A stretch of DNA of 5,333 nucleotides from Alphaproteobacteria bacterium. GTDB lineage: Bacteria > Pseudomonadota > Alphaproteobacteria > Rhizobiales > Xanthobacteraceae. Under the pieces are notes generated by a model. It did not search any database. It was given only the letters and a program-made list of their open reading frames with translations, and had not been told where the DNA came from. Every line of letters begins with the position of its first letter. The stretch's first letter is position 1. Below are positions 1-5,333 of the stretch, piece after piece. The position numbers were made by a program, and so were the translations under genes. The DNA lies in assembly GCA_005884465.1 (NCBI GenBank), contig VAZH01000222.1, forward strand, positions 1 through 5,333, written 5' to 3'.

Positions 1-679
1 GCTCCCGTTCCGCTTCCGCGCCCATCGCATTCAGATTGACCAATGCCGCGCCGATCCCGTCCTGGATGCGATGCAAGGCGTCGTTGTCGAGCCCGCGCGT
101 CAGGCCCGCCAGCAATTCGGAGAGCGCCGCCGCGATCAATTCGAGCCCGCGTGCAGCGCTGATACGGATTTGACTGTGCGCTCGCGACGGCAGCACCAGG
201 AAGGACACCAAAAGCCCGGTGACCGCGCCGACCGTGACCTCCATAACGCGATCGATCGCGGAATCGAGAGGATTGGCATGGCTCATTTCCGGGACCAAGA
301 GCACGATCACCGCCGTCACGGTGGCTGCGTTAAGGCTGGGATTGACGGCTGCAATGAAAGCCAGCGGCGCGACCGCCAGCACCAGCAAAGCAAGCAGTCC
401 GACCTCTCCGGAATGCGGAATCAGCACCGCGATGGCGCCGCCATAGATCGCGCCGCCCACGGTCCCGAGCATGTAATCACGGGTCGCCTTCAGCGATCGG
501 CCGACGCTCATCTGAGTAACAATGAGCGACGTCAGCACTGCCCACAGCGGCAACATCAGATGCAGCGCGCTCGCAATCGCGAACGCGCCGACGGCCGCCA
601 CGGTGACCCTGAGCGCCAGGGCCAGCTGTGCCTTCCGGGACCGCGCCAGGGCGGACAGGCGTTTCAAGAAGGCTGTCAT
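1..679 (-). CDS. FUSC / aromatic acid exporter-type membrane protein, C-terminus beyond window
   Basis: Reading the minus strand from an ATG at 679 gives 226 uninterrupted codons to the left edge, so the 3' part is missing. An in-frame TAA seven codons upstream rules out a longer start; the GGGG just before the ATG is only a weak Shine-Dalgarno. The protein begins with a short basic stretch (KRLSALARSRK, residues 6-16), then hydrophobic helices at roughly 19-54, 70-88, 93-112, 117-130 and 145-163. Residues 164-226 form a soluble, probably helical segment. The W-A-V-L-T-S-L-I-V stretch (46-54), the R-D-Y-M-L-G-T-V-G-G motif (67-76) and the following N-P / T-V-T-A helices match the N-terminal membrane half of FUSC family proteins (fusaric acid resistance, AaeB/YccS-like). 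Known members are inner-membrane proteins linked to efflux of aromatic or other organic acids; the substrate here is unknown. It is divergent from the MmgE/PrpD gene, with which it may share regulation. The family call is fairly sure, transport direction and substrate are inference. Confidence 0.82.
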   Translation of the reverse strand, partial: MTAFLKRLSALARSRKAQLALALRVTVAAVGAFAIASALHLMLPLWAVLTSLIVTQMSVGRSLKATRDYMLGTVGGAIYGGAIAVLIPHSGEVGLLALLVLAVAPLAFIAAVNPSLNAATVTAVIVLLVPEMSHANPLDSAIDRVMEVTVGAVTGLLVSFLVLPSRAHSQIRISAARGLELIAAALSELLAGLTRGLDNDALHRIQDGIGAALVNLNAMGAEAERE

Positions 680-712
680 CTGCCCCGTTCCGGAATGTTA
701 CAGACCAAAATC

Positions 713-718
713 CTTATA
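713..718 (-). promoter_or_regulatory. Possible -10 element for the FUSC gene
   Basis: On the minus strand this reads TATAAG, a fair match to TATAAT in an otherwise GC-rich region, 33 bases before the FUSC start codon. No good -35 hexamer lies 16-18 bases upstream of it, so this is only a candidate. Confidence 0.22.
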
Positions 719-754
719 GACGACATCAGGCATGGCTGCTTCCCATCGCCCGCA

Positions 755-772
755 TCCGGCTTGAAAGCCGGA
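755..772. promoter_or_regulatory. 18-bp inverted repeat in the divergent promoter region (operator candidate)
   Basis: The sequence TCCGGCTTGAAAGCCGGA has perfect 8-bp arms around a 2-base centre. It lies between two divergent gene starts (679 on minus, 814 on plus) and overlaps the putative -35 hexamer of the plus-strand promoter, the position expected for a repressor operator. The short 2-base centre suits dimer binding to duplex DNA better than an RNA hairpin. No regulator gene is adjacent within the window; the nearest is the membrane AraC gene about 3 kb away, which has no evident link. Dyad seen directly, operator role inferred. Confidence 0.5.
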
Positions 773-789
773 ATCAGCCCGCCTACCCT
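761..789 (+). promoter_or_regulatory. Putative sigma70-type promoter of the MmgE/PrpD gene
   Basis: TTGAAA at 761-766 (4 of 6 to TTGACA, including the TTGA core) is followed after exactly 17 bases by TACCCT at 784-789 (3 of 6 to TATAAT, keeping T1, A2 and T6). The expected start of transcription near 796 would leave a leader of about 18 bases that just contains the ribosome binding site. The -35 lies in the centre of the dyad at 755-772. The -10 is weak, consistent with an activated or weak promoter, or with chance. Confidence 0.35.
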
Positions 790-802
790 GTGCAGAAACA
801 GC

Positions 803-808
803 GAGGAA
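803..808 (+). promoter_or_regulatory. Ribosome binding site deciding the MmgE/PrpD start
   Basis: GAGGAA ends five bases before the ATG at 814. It is the best Shine-Dalgarno match upstream of any candidate start in this frame, and it supports 814 over the in-frame ATG at 628, which lies inside the oppositely oriented FUSC gene. Confidence 0.75.
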
Positions 809-813
809 ACACG

Positions 814-2184
814 ATGGCCGATGAAACCGCAACGCTCGCCGCCTACGTCGCCAACCTGAAATTCGAGGACATTCCGCACCAAGTGCTGGAACGCGCCAAG
901 GTCTTGACGCTCGATTTTCTCGGCAGCGCCATCCGCGCGCGGCGCGACGCGGAATCGACGCCATCCCTGCTCAAAATGCTCGAAGCGCTCGCGCTCGATG
1001 GCAAGGGCGAATCCACCGTGTTCGGCGACAGTAAAACCTGGACGCCCGCAGTCGCGGCCCTGCTCAACGGCGCGCTCGGGCACTCCCTTGATTTCGACGA
1101 CACGCATGCGGATTCCTCCCTGCATGCAAGCGCGCCGGTGGTGCCGGCCGCTTTCGCGGTCGGCGAGCTGACCTGCGCATCCGGCCGCGACGTGCTCACC
1201 GCCATCGTCGCCGGCTATGAGGTATGCTGCCGGCTTGGCAACGCCCTCGATCCGACCTCGCATTATGCGCGCGGATTCCATCCCACCGCCACCGCCGGCA
1301 CCTACGGCGCCGCTGCCGCGGCGGCAAAGCTGTTCGGGCTGTCGAAGGAGCAGATCATCGCGGCGTTCGGCGTCTCCGGCAGCCAGGCCGCGGGCTCGCT
1401 GCAGTTTTTGGTCAACGGCGCCTGGAACAAGCGCTACCAGGTCGGCGCCGCCGCGATGAACGGCGTGATCGCGGCCACCTTGGCGCGCAACGATTTCGTC
1501 GGCGCAATCGAGTCGGTCGAGGGCAAGCATGGCCTTCTGGTCGGCTACAGCGACAACGCCCATCCCGACAAGGCTGTCGCCGGCCTCGGCAAAACCTACG
1601 AGACCATGAAGATCGGCGTAAAACCCTATCCGAGCTGCCGCTACACGCACGCCGCGCTCGATGCGCTGATCGCGATGCGCCGCGAGCACAATCTCACCCC
1701 GGACCAGATCAAGCGCGTCGAGATCGGCCTGCATCGCAACGGCATCACGTTGACCGGCGACGCCGCCACCAAGCGGCATCCGACTTCGATCGTCGGCGGG
1801 CAGTTCTCGATGTTCTTCACCGGCGCGGTGGCGCTCGATCAGGGCCGCTTCGGCTGGGACGACTACGACAGGCTGGGAGACGCTACAATCGATGCGCTCG
1901 CCGACAAGTTCGATGTGGTGCAGGACGATCGCCTCGAGGTCGGCCGCAGCCATCCGTTCGGCGCGCGTGTCAGCATTTTGACCGACGACGGTGTCCACGA
2001 ACGGCTCCATGCCGACCCCTCCGGCGAGCCGGACTCGTTCCCGGACGCGACGGCGATGGCCCAGAAATTCCTGACGCTCGCCCGCCCGGTGCTGAACGGC
2101 CGCGCCGATGAGCTCGCCAACGCGATCCTGTCGCTGGAGCGATACGATCACGTCGCGACCGCGACGCAGCTCGGACGGCAGTAG
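814..2184 (+). CDS. MmgE/PrpD family protein (dehydratase/decarboxylase/isomerase-like)
   Basis: This 456-residue protein has the usual length of the MmgE/PrpD superfamily, which includes 2-methylcitrate dehydratase and cis-aconitate decarboxylase; members act on small di- or tricarboxylates in the cytoplasm. Family marks seen: N-G-A-L-G-H-S-L-D-F-D-D-T-H at 85-98, G-F-H-P-T-A-T-A-G-T-Y-G at 154-165, N-K-R-Y-Q-V-G at 205-211, and K-P-Y-P-S-C-R-Y-T-H at 270-279. Residues 1-260 fit the all-helical domain, about 261-400 the alpha/beta lid domain with the R-V-E-I-G strand, and the end returns to helices. Histidines 98 and 156 and lysines 206 and 270 sit where active-site residues occur in characterised relatives. 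Glutamine 209 occupies a position that is often histidine. No signal peptide is present. No prpB, prpC or acn-like gene is nearby, so I do not name it prpD; the substrate is unassigned. The family call is very sure, the reaction is not. Confidence 0.93.
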   Translation: MADETATLAAYVANLKFEDIPHQVLERAKVLTLDFLGSAIRARRDAESTPSLLKMLEALALDGKGESTVFGDSKTWTPAVAALLNGALGHSLDFDDTHADSSLHASAPVVPAAFAVGELTCASGRDVLTAIVAGYEVCCRLGNALDPTSHYARGFHPTATAGTYGAAAAAAKLFGLSKEQIIAAFGVSGSQAAGSLQFLVNGAWNKRYQVGAAAMNGVIAATLARNDFVGAIESVEGKHGLLVGYSDNAHPDKAVAGLGKTYETMKIGVKPYPSCRYTHAALDALIAMRREHNLTPDQIKRVEIGLHRNGITLTGDAATKRHPTSIVGGQFSMFFTGAVALDQGRFGWDDYDRLGDATIDALADKFDVVQDDRLEVGRSHPFGARVSILTDDGVHERLHADPSGEPDSFPDATAMAQKFLTLARPVLNGRADELANAILSLERYDHVATATQLGRQ

Positions 2185-2199
2185 GGCGCCGTTTAATTT
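2175..2199 (+). terminator. Weak terminator-like hairpin at the end of the MmgE/PrpD gene
   Basis: ACGGC (2175-2179) pairs with GCCGT (2188-2192) around an 8-base loop, followed by TTTAATTT. The stem is only 5 bp, encloses the TAG stop codon, and the T-run is interrupted. It may serve as a minimal intrinsic terminator for the plus-strand gene. It overlaps the stop codon of the convergent hydrolase gene. Confidence 0.28.
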
Positions 2200-3623
2200 C
2201 CAGCCGCGACGTGTCCCTTGTTACCGGTCGCGGCGATCACGTCAGCAACAAGCCGTGAAACGCCCTCGATGTCGTATCGATTTCCCGAAGTGCCAAGGCG
2301 CGCAATGACGAGCCGTTCGGATGGAACGATGATGACGTACTGCCCGAATGTGCCGCTTGCATAGAAGGACTCGGCGGGCCAGCCAAGACCAGTGCGGTAC
2401 TTTGCACCGTAGCTGTCGCCGCGATTGGTCCAGAACCCCGCGCCATTTCCCACCCATGCGCTCTGTGTCGGTGCAGCGGAGTAGTTCACCCACCCTTCGG
2501 GCAGGATGCGTTTGCCGCCGATGATCCCGTCGTCAAGGTAGAGTGCGCCGAAACGCGCCCAGTCGCGCGCCGAGGCCAGCATCTGGCTGGAGCCCTCCGG
2601 CGTGCCGGTTGCGTCGAACTCCAGCGTGACGTTGCGCATGCCCAATGGACCGAACAGCTCCGCCCTCGCAAAGCGCAGCACATCCGCGGCGTGACCGCCG
2701 GCCGCGTCGCGGATCAAGTGCGAGAGAATGATGGTGTTGCCATCGTGATAATTCCAGGCGCTGCCGGGCCGGCTCTCGAGATCGGCGCTTTCGGCAAACG
2801 CTGCCATGTCGCGCGCGATATATTTCATCTGGTTGACCGGCGCGATGGCGCTGGCGAGCGAGGCATGGAGCGAACTGCCCATCGCCAATCCACTGGTGTG
2901 CCGGAGCAGATGGTCGATCGTGATCGCATGGCGGGGATCGTTCGGATTTTGCCAGGCTGCGACCGGGGCGGGCTCATTGACCGCGAGTTTGCCCTTACGT
3001 ACGAGAATACCGATCAATGCCGAGGTGACTGATTTTGTCGCGGAGTAACCGAGGATCGGGGTGGCGATGCCATAGCCCGGCGCGTAGCGCTCAGCGACGA
3101 CGTGGCCGTCCTTGAGCACGACGACGGCCTTGGTGTGGCGGAATGGCGGCTGATCGGGCTCGGCGAACGCGCGATCGAGCGCGAGGCCGAGCTCCTGATT
3201 TGCGGGCTCGACGAGCGAAGGCCCGCCAATCTCCGGCAGCAACACGTGCTGTGTATTGCTTGCCGCTGATGGCAGCGAAGCATCGACGGAGCCATCGTCA
3301 CGCGAGATGTAGCAACCCAGACCCTCGCGATAGACGGCGTGGCTTTGCCCGCCACCAAGCAGCGTCACGGTCACGTCCTTCCGTGCACGATCGATCTTGT
3401 AATCCATGGCCCAGGTGATCAGCCCGGTGCCGGGCATCGCCGCTGTCGTCTCCGAGAAGACCCGATCCGGATCAAGTCCGGACACAAAGGTCTCCGAACA
3501 AAGGACATGCGCGACAAAGCCGGTCGCGACACTCGGTGCGTCGTACGCGCGAACCGCCGTCAACGCCAGGGCGCCGCATAATGTTGTCGTCACGAGGAGG
3601 ATGATTCTATTTTTTCGGGTCAC
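2193..3623 (-). CDS. Exported beta-lactamase-fold serine hydrolase (COG1680 / class C-like)
   Basis: This is a complete 476-residue protein. It begins with GTG at 3623, and GGAGAA at 3628-3633 is well spaced for it. Residues 1-26 look like a Sec signal peptide: basic M-T-R-K-N-R, a hydrophobic core, and V-R-A at 24-26 as the cleavage site, so the enzyme should act in the periplasm or outside. Residues 27-140 form a leader domain with Cys42 and Cys104, which could form a disulfide. The catalytic domain follows. S-A-T-K at 194-197 supplies the nucleophile and general base, H-T-S-G-L lies at 242-246, W-N-Y-H-D-G-N at 290-296 carries the catalytic-type tyrosine 292, and G-T-F-G-Q at 424-428 replaces the KTG box. 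This combination resembles esterase or 6-aminohexanoate-dimer hydrolase (NylB-like) members more than true beta-lactamases. The substrate is unknown. It lies downstream of the AraC-type regulator on the same strand and converges on the MmgE/PrpD gene. The fold is very sure, the activity open. Confidence 0.92.
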   Translation of the reverse strand: MTRKNRIILLVTTTLCGALALTAVRAYDAPSVATGFVAHVLCSETFVSGLDPDRVFSETTAAMPGTGLITWAMDYKIDRARKDVTVTLLGGGQSHAVYREGLGCYISRDDGSVDASLPSAASNTQHVLLPEIGGPSLVEPANQELGLALDRAFAEPDQPPFRHTKAVVVLKDGHVVAERYAPGYGIATPILGYSATKSVTSALIGILVRKGKLAVNEPAPVAAWQNPNDPRHAITIDHLLRHTSGLAMGSSLHASLASAIAPVNQMKYIARDMAAFAESADLESRPGSAWNYHDGNTIILSHLIRDAAGGHAADVLRFARAELFGPLGMRNVTLEFDATGTPEGSSQMLASARDWARFGALYLDDGIIGGKRILPEGWVNYSAAPTQSAWVGNGAGFWTNRGDSYGAKYRTGLGWPAESFYASGTFGQYVIIVPSERLVIARLGTSGNRYDIEGVSRLVADVIAATGNKGHVAAGN

Positions 3624-3627
3624 GATT

Positions 3628-3633
3628 TTCTCC
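3628..3633 (-). promoter_or_regulatory. Ribosome binding site supporting the GTG start of the hydrolase
   Basis: On the minus strand GGAGAA is followed by AATC and then GTG. It supports a GTG start giving a complete signal peptide beginning M-T-R-K-N-R. Confidence 0.7.
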
Positions 3634-3643
3634 GGCAGTCTCT

Positions 3644-3656
3644 CGCCATCATGGCG
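3644..3656. repeat. Short inverted repeat just upstream of the hydrolase gene
   Basis: CGCCAT-C-ATGGCG has perfect 6-bp arms with a single central base, 20 bases upstream of the GTG start. A second small dyad, GCGAG-GG-CTCGC, lies at 3682-3693. In the 152-bp gap I found no convincing -35/-10 pair for the hydrolase, so these dyads are the only structured signals that could mark its control region. Such short GC-rich dyads also occur by chance. Confidence 0.25.
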
Positions 3657-3753
3657 TGCCGGACATGAGCTCGTTCGCTGCGCGAGGGCTCGCCGTATTC
3701 GAAAATCGCAGTGATCGAAGACTGAAACGCCTCGCCGATTCCAAAATATGCAA

Positions 3754-3772
3754 CCTATCCCAATGGGTTAGG
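3754..3772 (-). terminator. Terminator-like imperfect dyad after the AraC-type gene
   Basis: On the minus strand CCTAACCCA and TGGGATAGG flank one T, giving 9-base arms with one mismatch. As RNA it can fold as CCTA-A-CCC, loop ATT, GGG-A-TAGG. It starts three bases after the TGA of the AraC-type gene and is followed by TTGCATATTTT, a loose T-rich tail. This fits a weak intrinsic terminator separating the regulator from the hydrolase gene. The near-palindromic form could equally be a protein-binding site upstream of the hydrolase. Confidence 0.38.
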
Positions 3773-3775
3773 CGG

Positions 3776-4834
3776 TCAGACGCGAGCCTCGTTGAGACGG
3801 CGGTATTCGGTCGGCGTGACGCCGGTGGTCGCCTTGAAGGCGCGATTGAACGGCCCGAGCGACTGAAAGCCCGCATCCATCGCAATGGTGATGACGGGCA
3901 CCTCGGCCTGCGAGGGGTCCGCCAAAGCGGCCTTCGCCTCCTCGATCCGGTGATTGTTGAGGAAGACATTGAAATTGCGGTACCCAAGCCGCTGGTTGAT
4001 CAGCCGCCGCAACCTGTATTCGGGCACGGTGAGTTTTGTGGCCAGCGTTCCGATGGTGATGCCCTCATGGCGATAGATGCGTTCGTCCGACATCAAACGC
4101 ATCAACGCATTGAGCAGTTTTCGATCTGAAGCCCCCGACTCGCCGGAAGCAGCGGCAGCGGTGGGTTGTGCCTCGGCGGCCGGGAAGATCGTCTCCCCGC
4201 CAACGCGCATCAGCGAATAGGCAATCGCGATCACGACGCCCGCAAGAATGGCGGCATTCGCGGTAGCGAGAACGCCCGACGAACCATCCGCGGGCATTAA
4301 AAGCTGCAAGATAGCATTCACGACGGCATAGATGGCGGTTGCCACCACGACGAAAATCCGCAGCCGCCGACGCTCCTCGACAAGATCGGTGGACCAGGAC
4401 GCAATGGTTTGCCCGACCGCCAGTGCTACGAAAACAAGCGAAATCACGCTGATGGCGATTGCGAAAATACGCGGGTCCAATGTCTGCGCGGGCACGAGTA
4501 CGAGACAATTGATCAGACTTAAGACCACAACCGTCGCCCATGGCGCGGCATGCCAGCGGCGCACCTTGAATCCATCGTCGAACAGCGCCCGCGCGAACAG
4601 CCAGAACACCACGACGTTTCCGGTGGAAACCGCAATCAATACCGCATGCCACGGCGTCACCGGCGGTGCAAATCCGGAACTGGCGGTCACCGCATGGGCA
4701 GCCGAACCCAGCGCAAACGCCGTCGCCAGACGGCCGGCGGCAACGGCTCTGAAATCGCGAAACAGGAGCGCCGCCAGCAGGACCAGCAGCGTTGCCGTGC
4801 CCGCGCCTAGCACCAGGTCGATTTGCGATAGCAT
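3776..4834 (-). CDS. AraC-family transcriptional regulator with seven-helix membrane N-terminal domain
   Basis: This 352-residue protein has two halves. Residues 1-210 contain seven hydrophobic helices, roughly 5-25, 33-52, 62-85, 96-115, 123-146, 158-180 and 187-209. Charged loops F-D-D-G-F-K-V-R-R (85-93) and D-L-V-E-E-R-R-R-L-R (150-159) suggest those loops and the C-terminus are cytoplasmic, with the N-terminus outside. After a linker rich in Ala and Glu (212-235) comes an AraC DNA-binding domain. Its first helix-turn-helix is near 260-282, and the second is near 311-334 with the family signature G-F-Q-S-L-G-P-F-N-R-A-F-K and T-P-T-E-Y-R to residue 345. A membrane-tethered one-component regulator is the natural reading; the ligand is unknown. 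The ATG at 4834 is preceded by an in-frame TGA two codons upstream, so no longer start exists. GGGAAA about nine bases before it is a weak ribosome binding site. The 59-bp gap to the upstream GNAT gene shows no terminator, so the two may be co-transcribed. The downstream hydrolase is a possible target. Confidence 0.9.
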   Translation of the reverse strand: MLSQIDLVLGAGTATLLVLLAALLFRDFRAVAAGRLATAFALGSAAHAVTASSGFAPPVTPWHAVLIAVSTGNVVVFWLFARALFDDGFKVRRWHAAPWATVVVLSLINCLVLVPAQTLDPRIFAIAISVISLVFVALAVGQTIASWSTDLVEERRRLRIFVVVATAIYAVVNAILQLLMPADGSSGVLATANAAILAGVVIAIAYSLMRVGGETIFPAAEAQPTAAAASGESGASDRKLLNALMRLMSDERIYRHEGITIGTLATKLTVPEYRLRRLINQRLGYRNFNVFLNNHRIEEAKAALADPSQAEVPVITIAMDAGFQSLGPFNRAFKATTGVTPTEYRRLNEARV

Positions 4835-4893
4835 CAGTCAGGGTTTCCCGGCCGTCATGATGCCGCTGAACCTAGTGCAATCGATCTCCGGTT

Positions 4894-5333
4894 TCAATTT
4901 GCTGCATATGGCAAGCCCTGCCATTTGTCTCGCGACGTCACCCATACATCCGCGACATGGCCGAACAGGTCGATCTCGCCCTGCTTTTCGGCGCCGAGGC
5001 GCCGGGCGACCGCCTGCGACGCCGTATTTTCGCAGTCGATGCAGTGCATGATTTGATCGAGCTCGAAGGTCGCAAACGACCAGTCGATCGATGCCCGCGC
5101 CGCCTCGAGCGCGTAGCCCTTGCCGCGAAACTCGCGGGCGATACCCCAGCCGACCTCAAAGCCCGGCCAGCCCGGCGGAAACCAGGGTCCTACCCGCCCG
5201 ACGAATTTTCCGCTGGATTTTTCCTCGACAGCAAACATGCCGGCACCGTGCAGCGCCCAATGTCCGGCCATCACTGCCGCGTTGCGCCATCCCACCAATT
5301 CGCTGGTCGGGGGCTTGCCATCGGCGGCAATGA
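4894..5333 (-). CDS. GNAT family N-acetyltransferase (RimJ/RimL-like), N-terminus beyond window
   Basis: The minus-strand frame is open from the right edge (first full codon 5331-5329) to a TGA at 4894-4896, giving 145 visible residues. A TTG at 5298 could be read as a start, but the in-frame residues before it (I-A-A-D-G-K-P-P-T-S-E) and the usual GNAT length argue that the gene begins outside the window. Counting from the edge, G-H-W at 23-25, F-A-V-E-E at 33-37 and G-x-x-G-R-V-G-P at 41-49 form the central strands. E-V-G-W at 59-62 leads into the acetyl-CoA pyrophosphate loop R-G-K-G-Y-A at 69-74, and E-N-T-A-S-Q-A-V at 101-108 with R-R-L-G-A is the usual late motif. It would transfer an acetyl group to an amine, on a protein N-terminus, an antibiotic or a small molecule; the acceptor cannot be told. 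It lies 59 bp upstream of the AraC-type gene on the same strand. Confidence 0.9.
   Translation of the reverse strand, partial: IAADGKPPTSELVGWRNAAVMAGHWALHGAGMFAVEEKSSGKFVGRVGPWFPPGWPGFEVGWGIAREFRGKGYALEAARASIDWSFATFELDQIMHCIDCENTASQAVARRLGAEKQGEIDLFGHVADVWVTSRDKWQGLPYAAN

Noticed and set aside
628..813. N-terminal extension of the MmgE/PrpD protein to an upstream in-frame ATG
   Set aside because: The extra 62 residues do not resemble the family, the region overlaps the start of the divergent gene, and the strong ribosome binding site lies directly before 814.
71..859. Long plus-strand open frame of 262 codons at the left side
   Set aside because: It lies opposite the FUSC gene, its translation is rich in Arg, Gln, His and Asp with no recognisable motif, and it overlaps the divergent promoter region and the MmgE/PrpD start. 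It is a high-GC antisense shadow.
676..2151. 491-codon minus-strand open frame opposite the MmgE/PrpD gene
   Set aside because: Long stop-free antisense frames are usual in GC-rich coding DNA. The translation shows no family motif and low-complexity Arg/Gly/Ala content, whereas the plus strand encodes an unmistakable MmgE/PrpD protein.
814..2184. Naming the gene prpD and inferring a methylcitrate cycle operon
   Set aside because: No prpB, prpC or other methylcitrate-cycle gene is present in the window, and the superfamily contains several different reactions.
2193..3623. Calling the serine hydrolase an AmpC-type antibiotic-resistance beta-lactamase
   Set aside because: It has the S-x-x-K motif but lacks the K-T-G box and the typical Y-x-N form, and has G-T-F-G-Q and an extra N-terminal domain instead, which point to esterase or amide-hydrolase relatives.
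4332..5051. 239-codon plus-strand open frame across the AraC-type and GNAT genes
   Set aside because: It is antisense to two genes with clear family motifs and is itself rich in Thr, Ala, Ser and Arg without a recognisable domain.
5296..5298. TTG at 5298 as the true start of the GNAT gene
   Set aside because: The frame stays open to the window edge with GNAT-like residues before it, and a start here would remove the first strand and helix of the fold.

Overview
The window looks like an ordinary chromosomal segment of a GC-rich alphaproteobacterium. Codon third positions are strongly G/C and the protein flavour resembles Bradyrhizobium, Rhodopseudomonas and relatives, but that taxonomic placement is an impression from sequence style and no search was run. 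It holds five protein genes. Two run off the window edges, and I saw no RNA gene, mobile element, CRISPR array or long repeat.

Left part (1-2184): a partial minus-strand gene for a FUSC/aromatic-acid-exporter-type membrane protein starts at 679 and reads off the left edge. It is divergent from a complete plus-strand MmgE/PrpD-family gene (814-2184). The 134-bp region between them carries an 18-bp perfect-arm dyad at 755-772. This dyad overlaps the -35 hexamer of a plausible sigma70-type promoter for the MmgE/PrpD gene, and a good ribosome binding site follows.

Middle and right part (2193-5333): three minus-strand genes read right to left. They are a 5'-truncated GNAT acetyltransferase, an AraC-type regulator whose N-terminal half is a seven-helix membrane domain, and a secreted beta-lactamase-fold serine hydrolase with a GTG start. 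The hydrolase converges on the MmgE/PrpD gene with only 8 bases between the two stop codons. A terminator-like dyad lies just after the AraC gene, so the hydrolase probably has its own promoter in the 152-bp gap.

Working picture (inference): the left pair may couple metabolism of a small carboxylic acid to its efflux under shared control through the dyad. On the right, a membrane-embedded AraC regulator sits next to an exported hydrolase and could sense an envelope or external signal and control it. Neither link is proven by sequence alone, and no clearly new system is visible. The most useful leads are the divergent operator-like dyad and the membrane AraC/hydrolase pairing.
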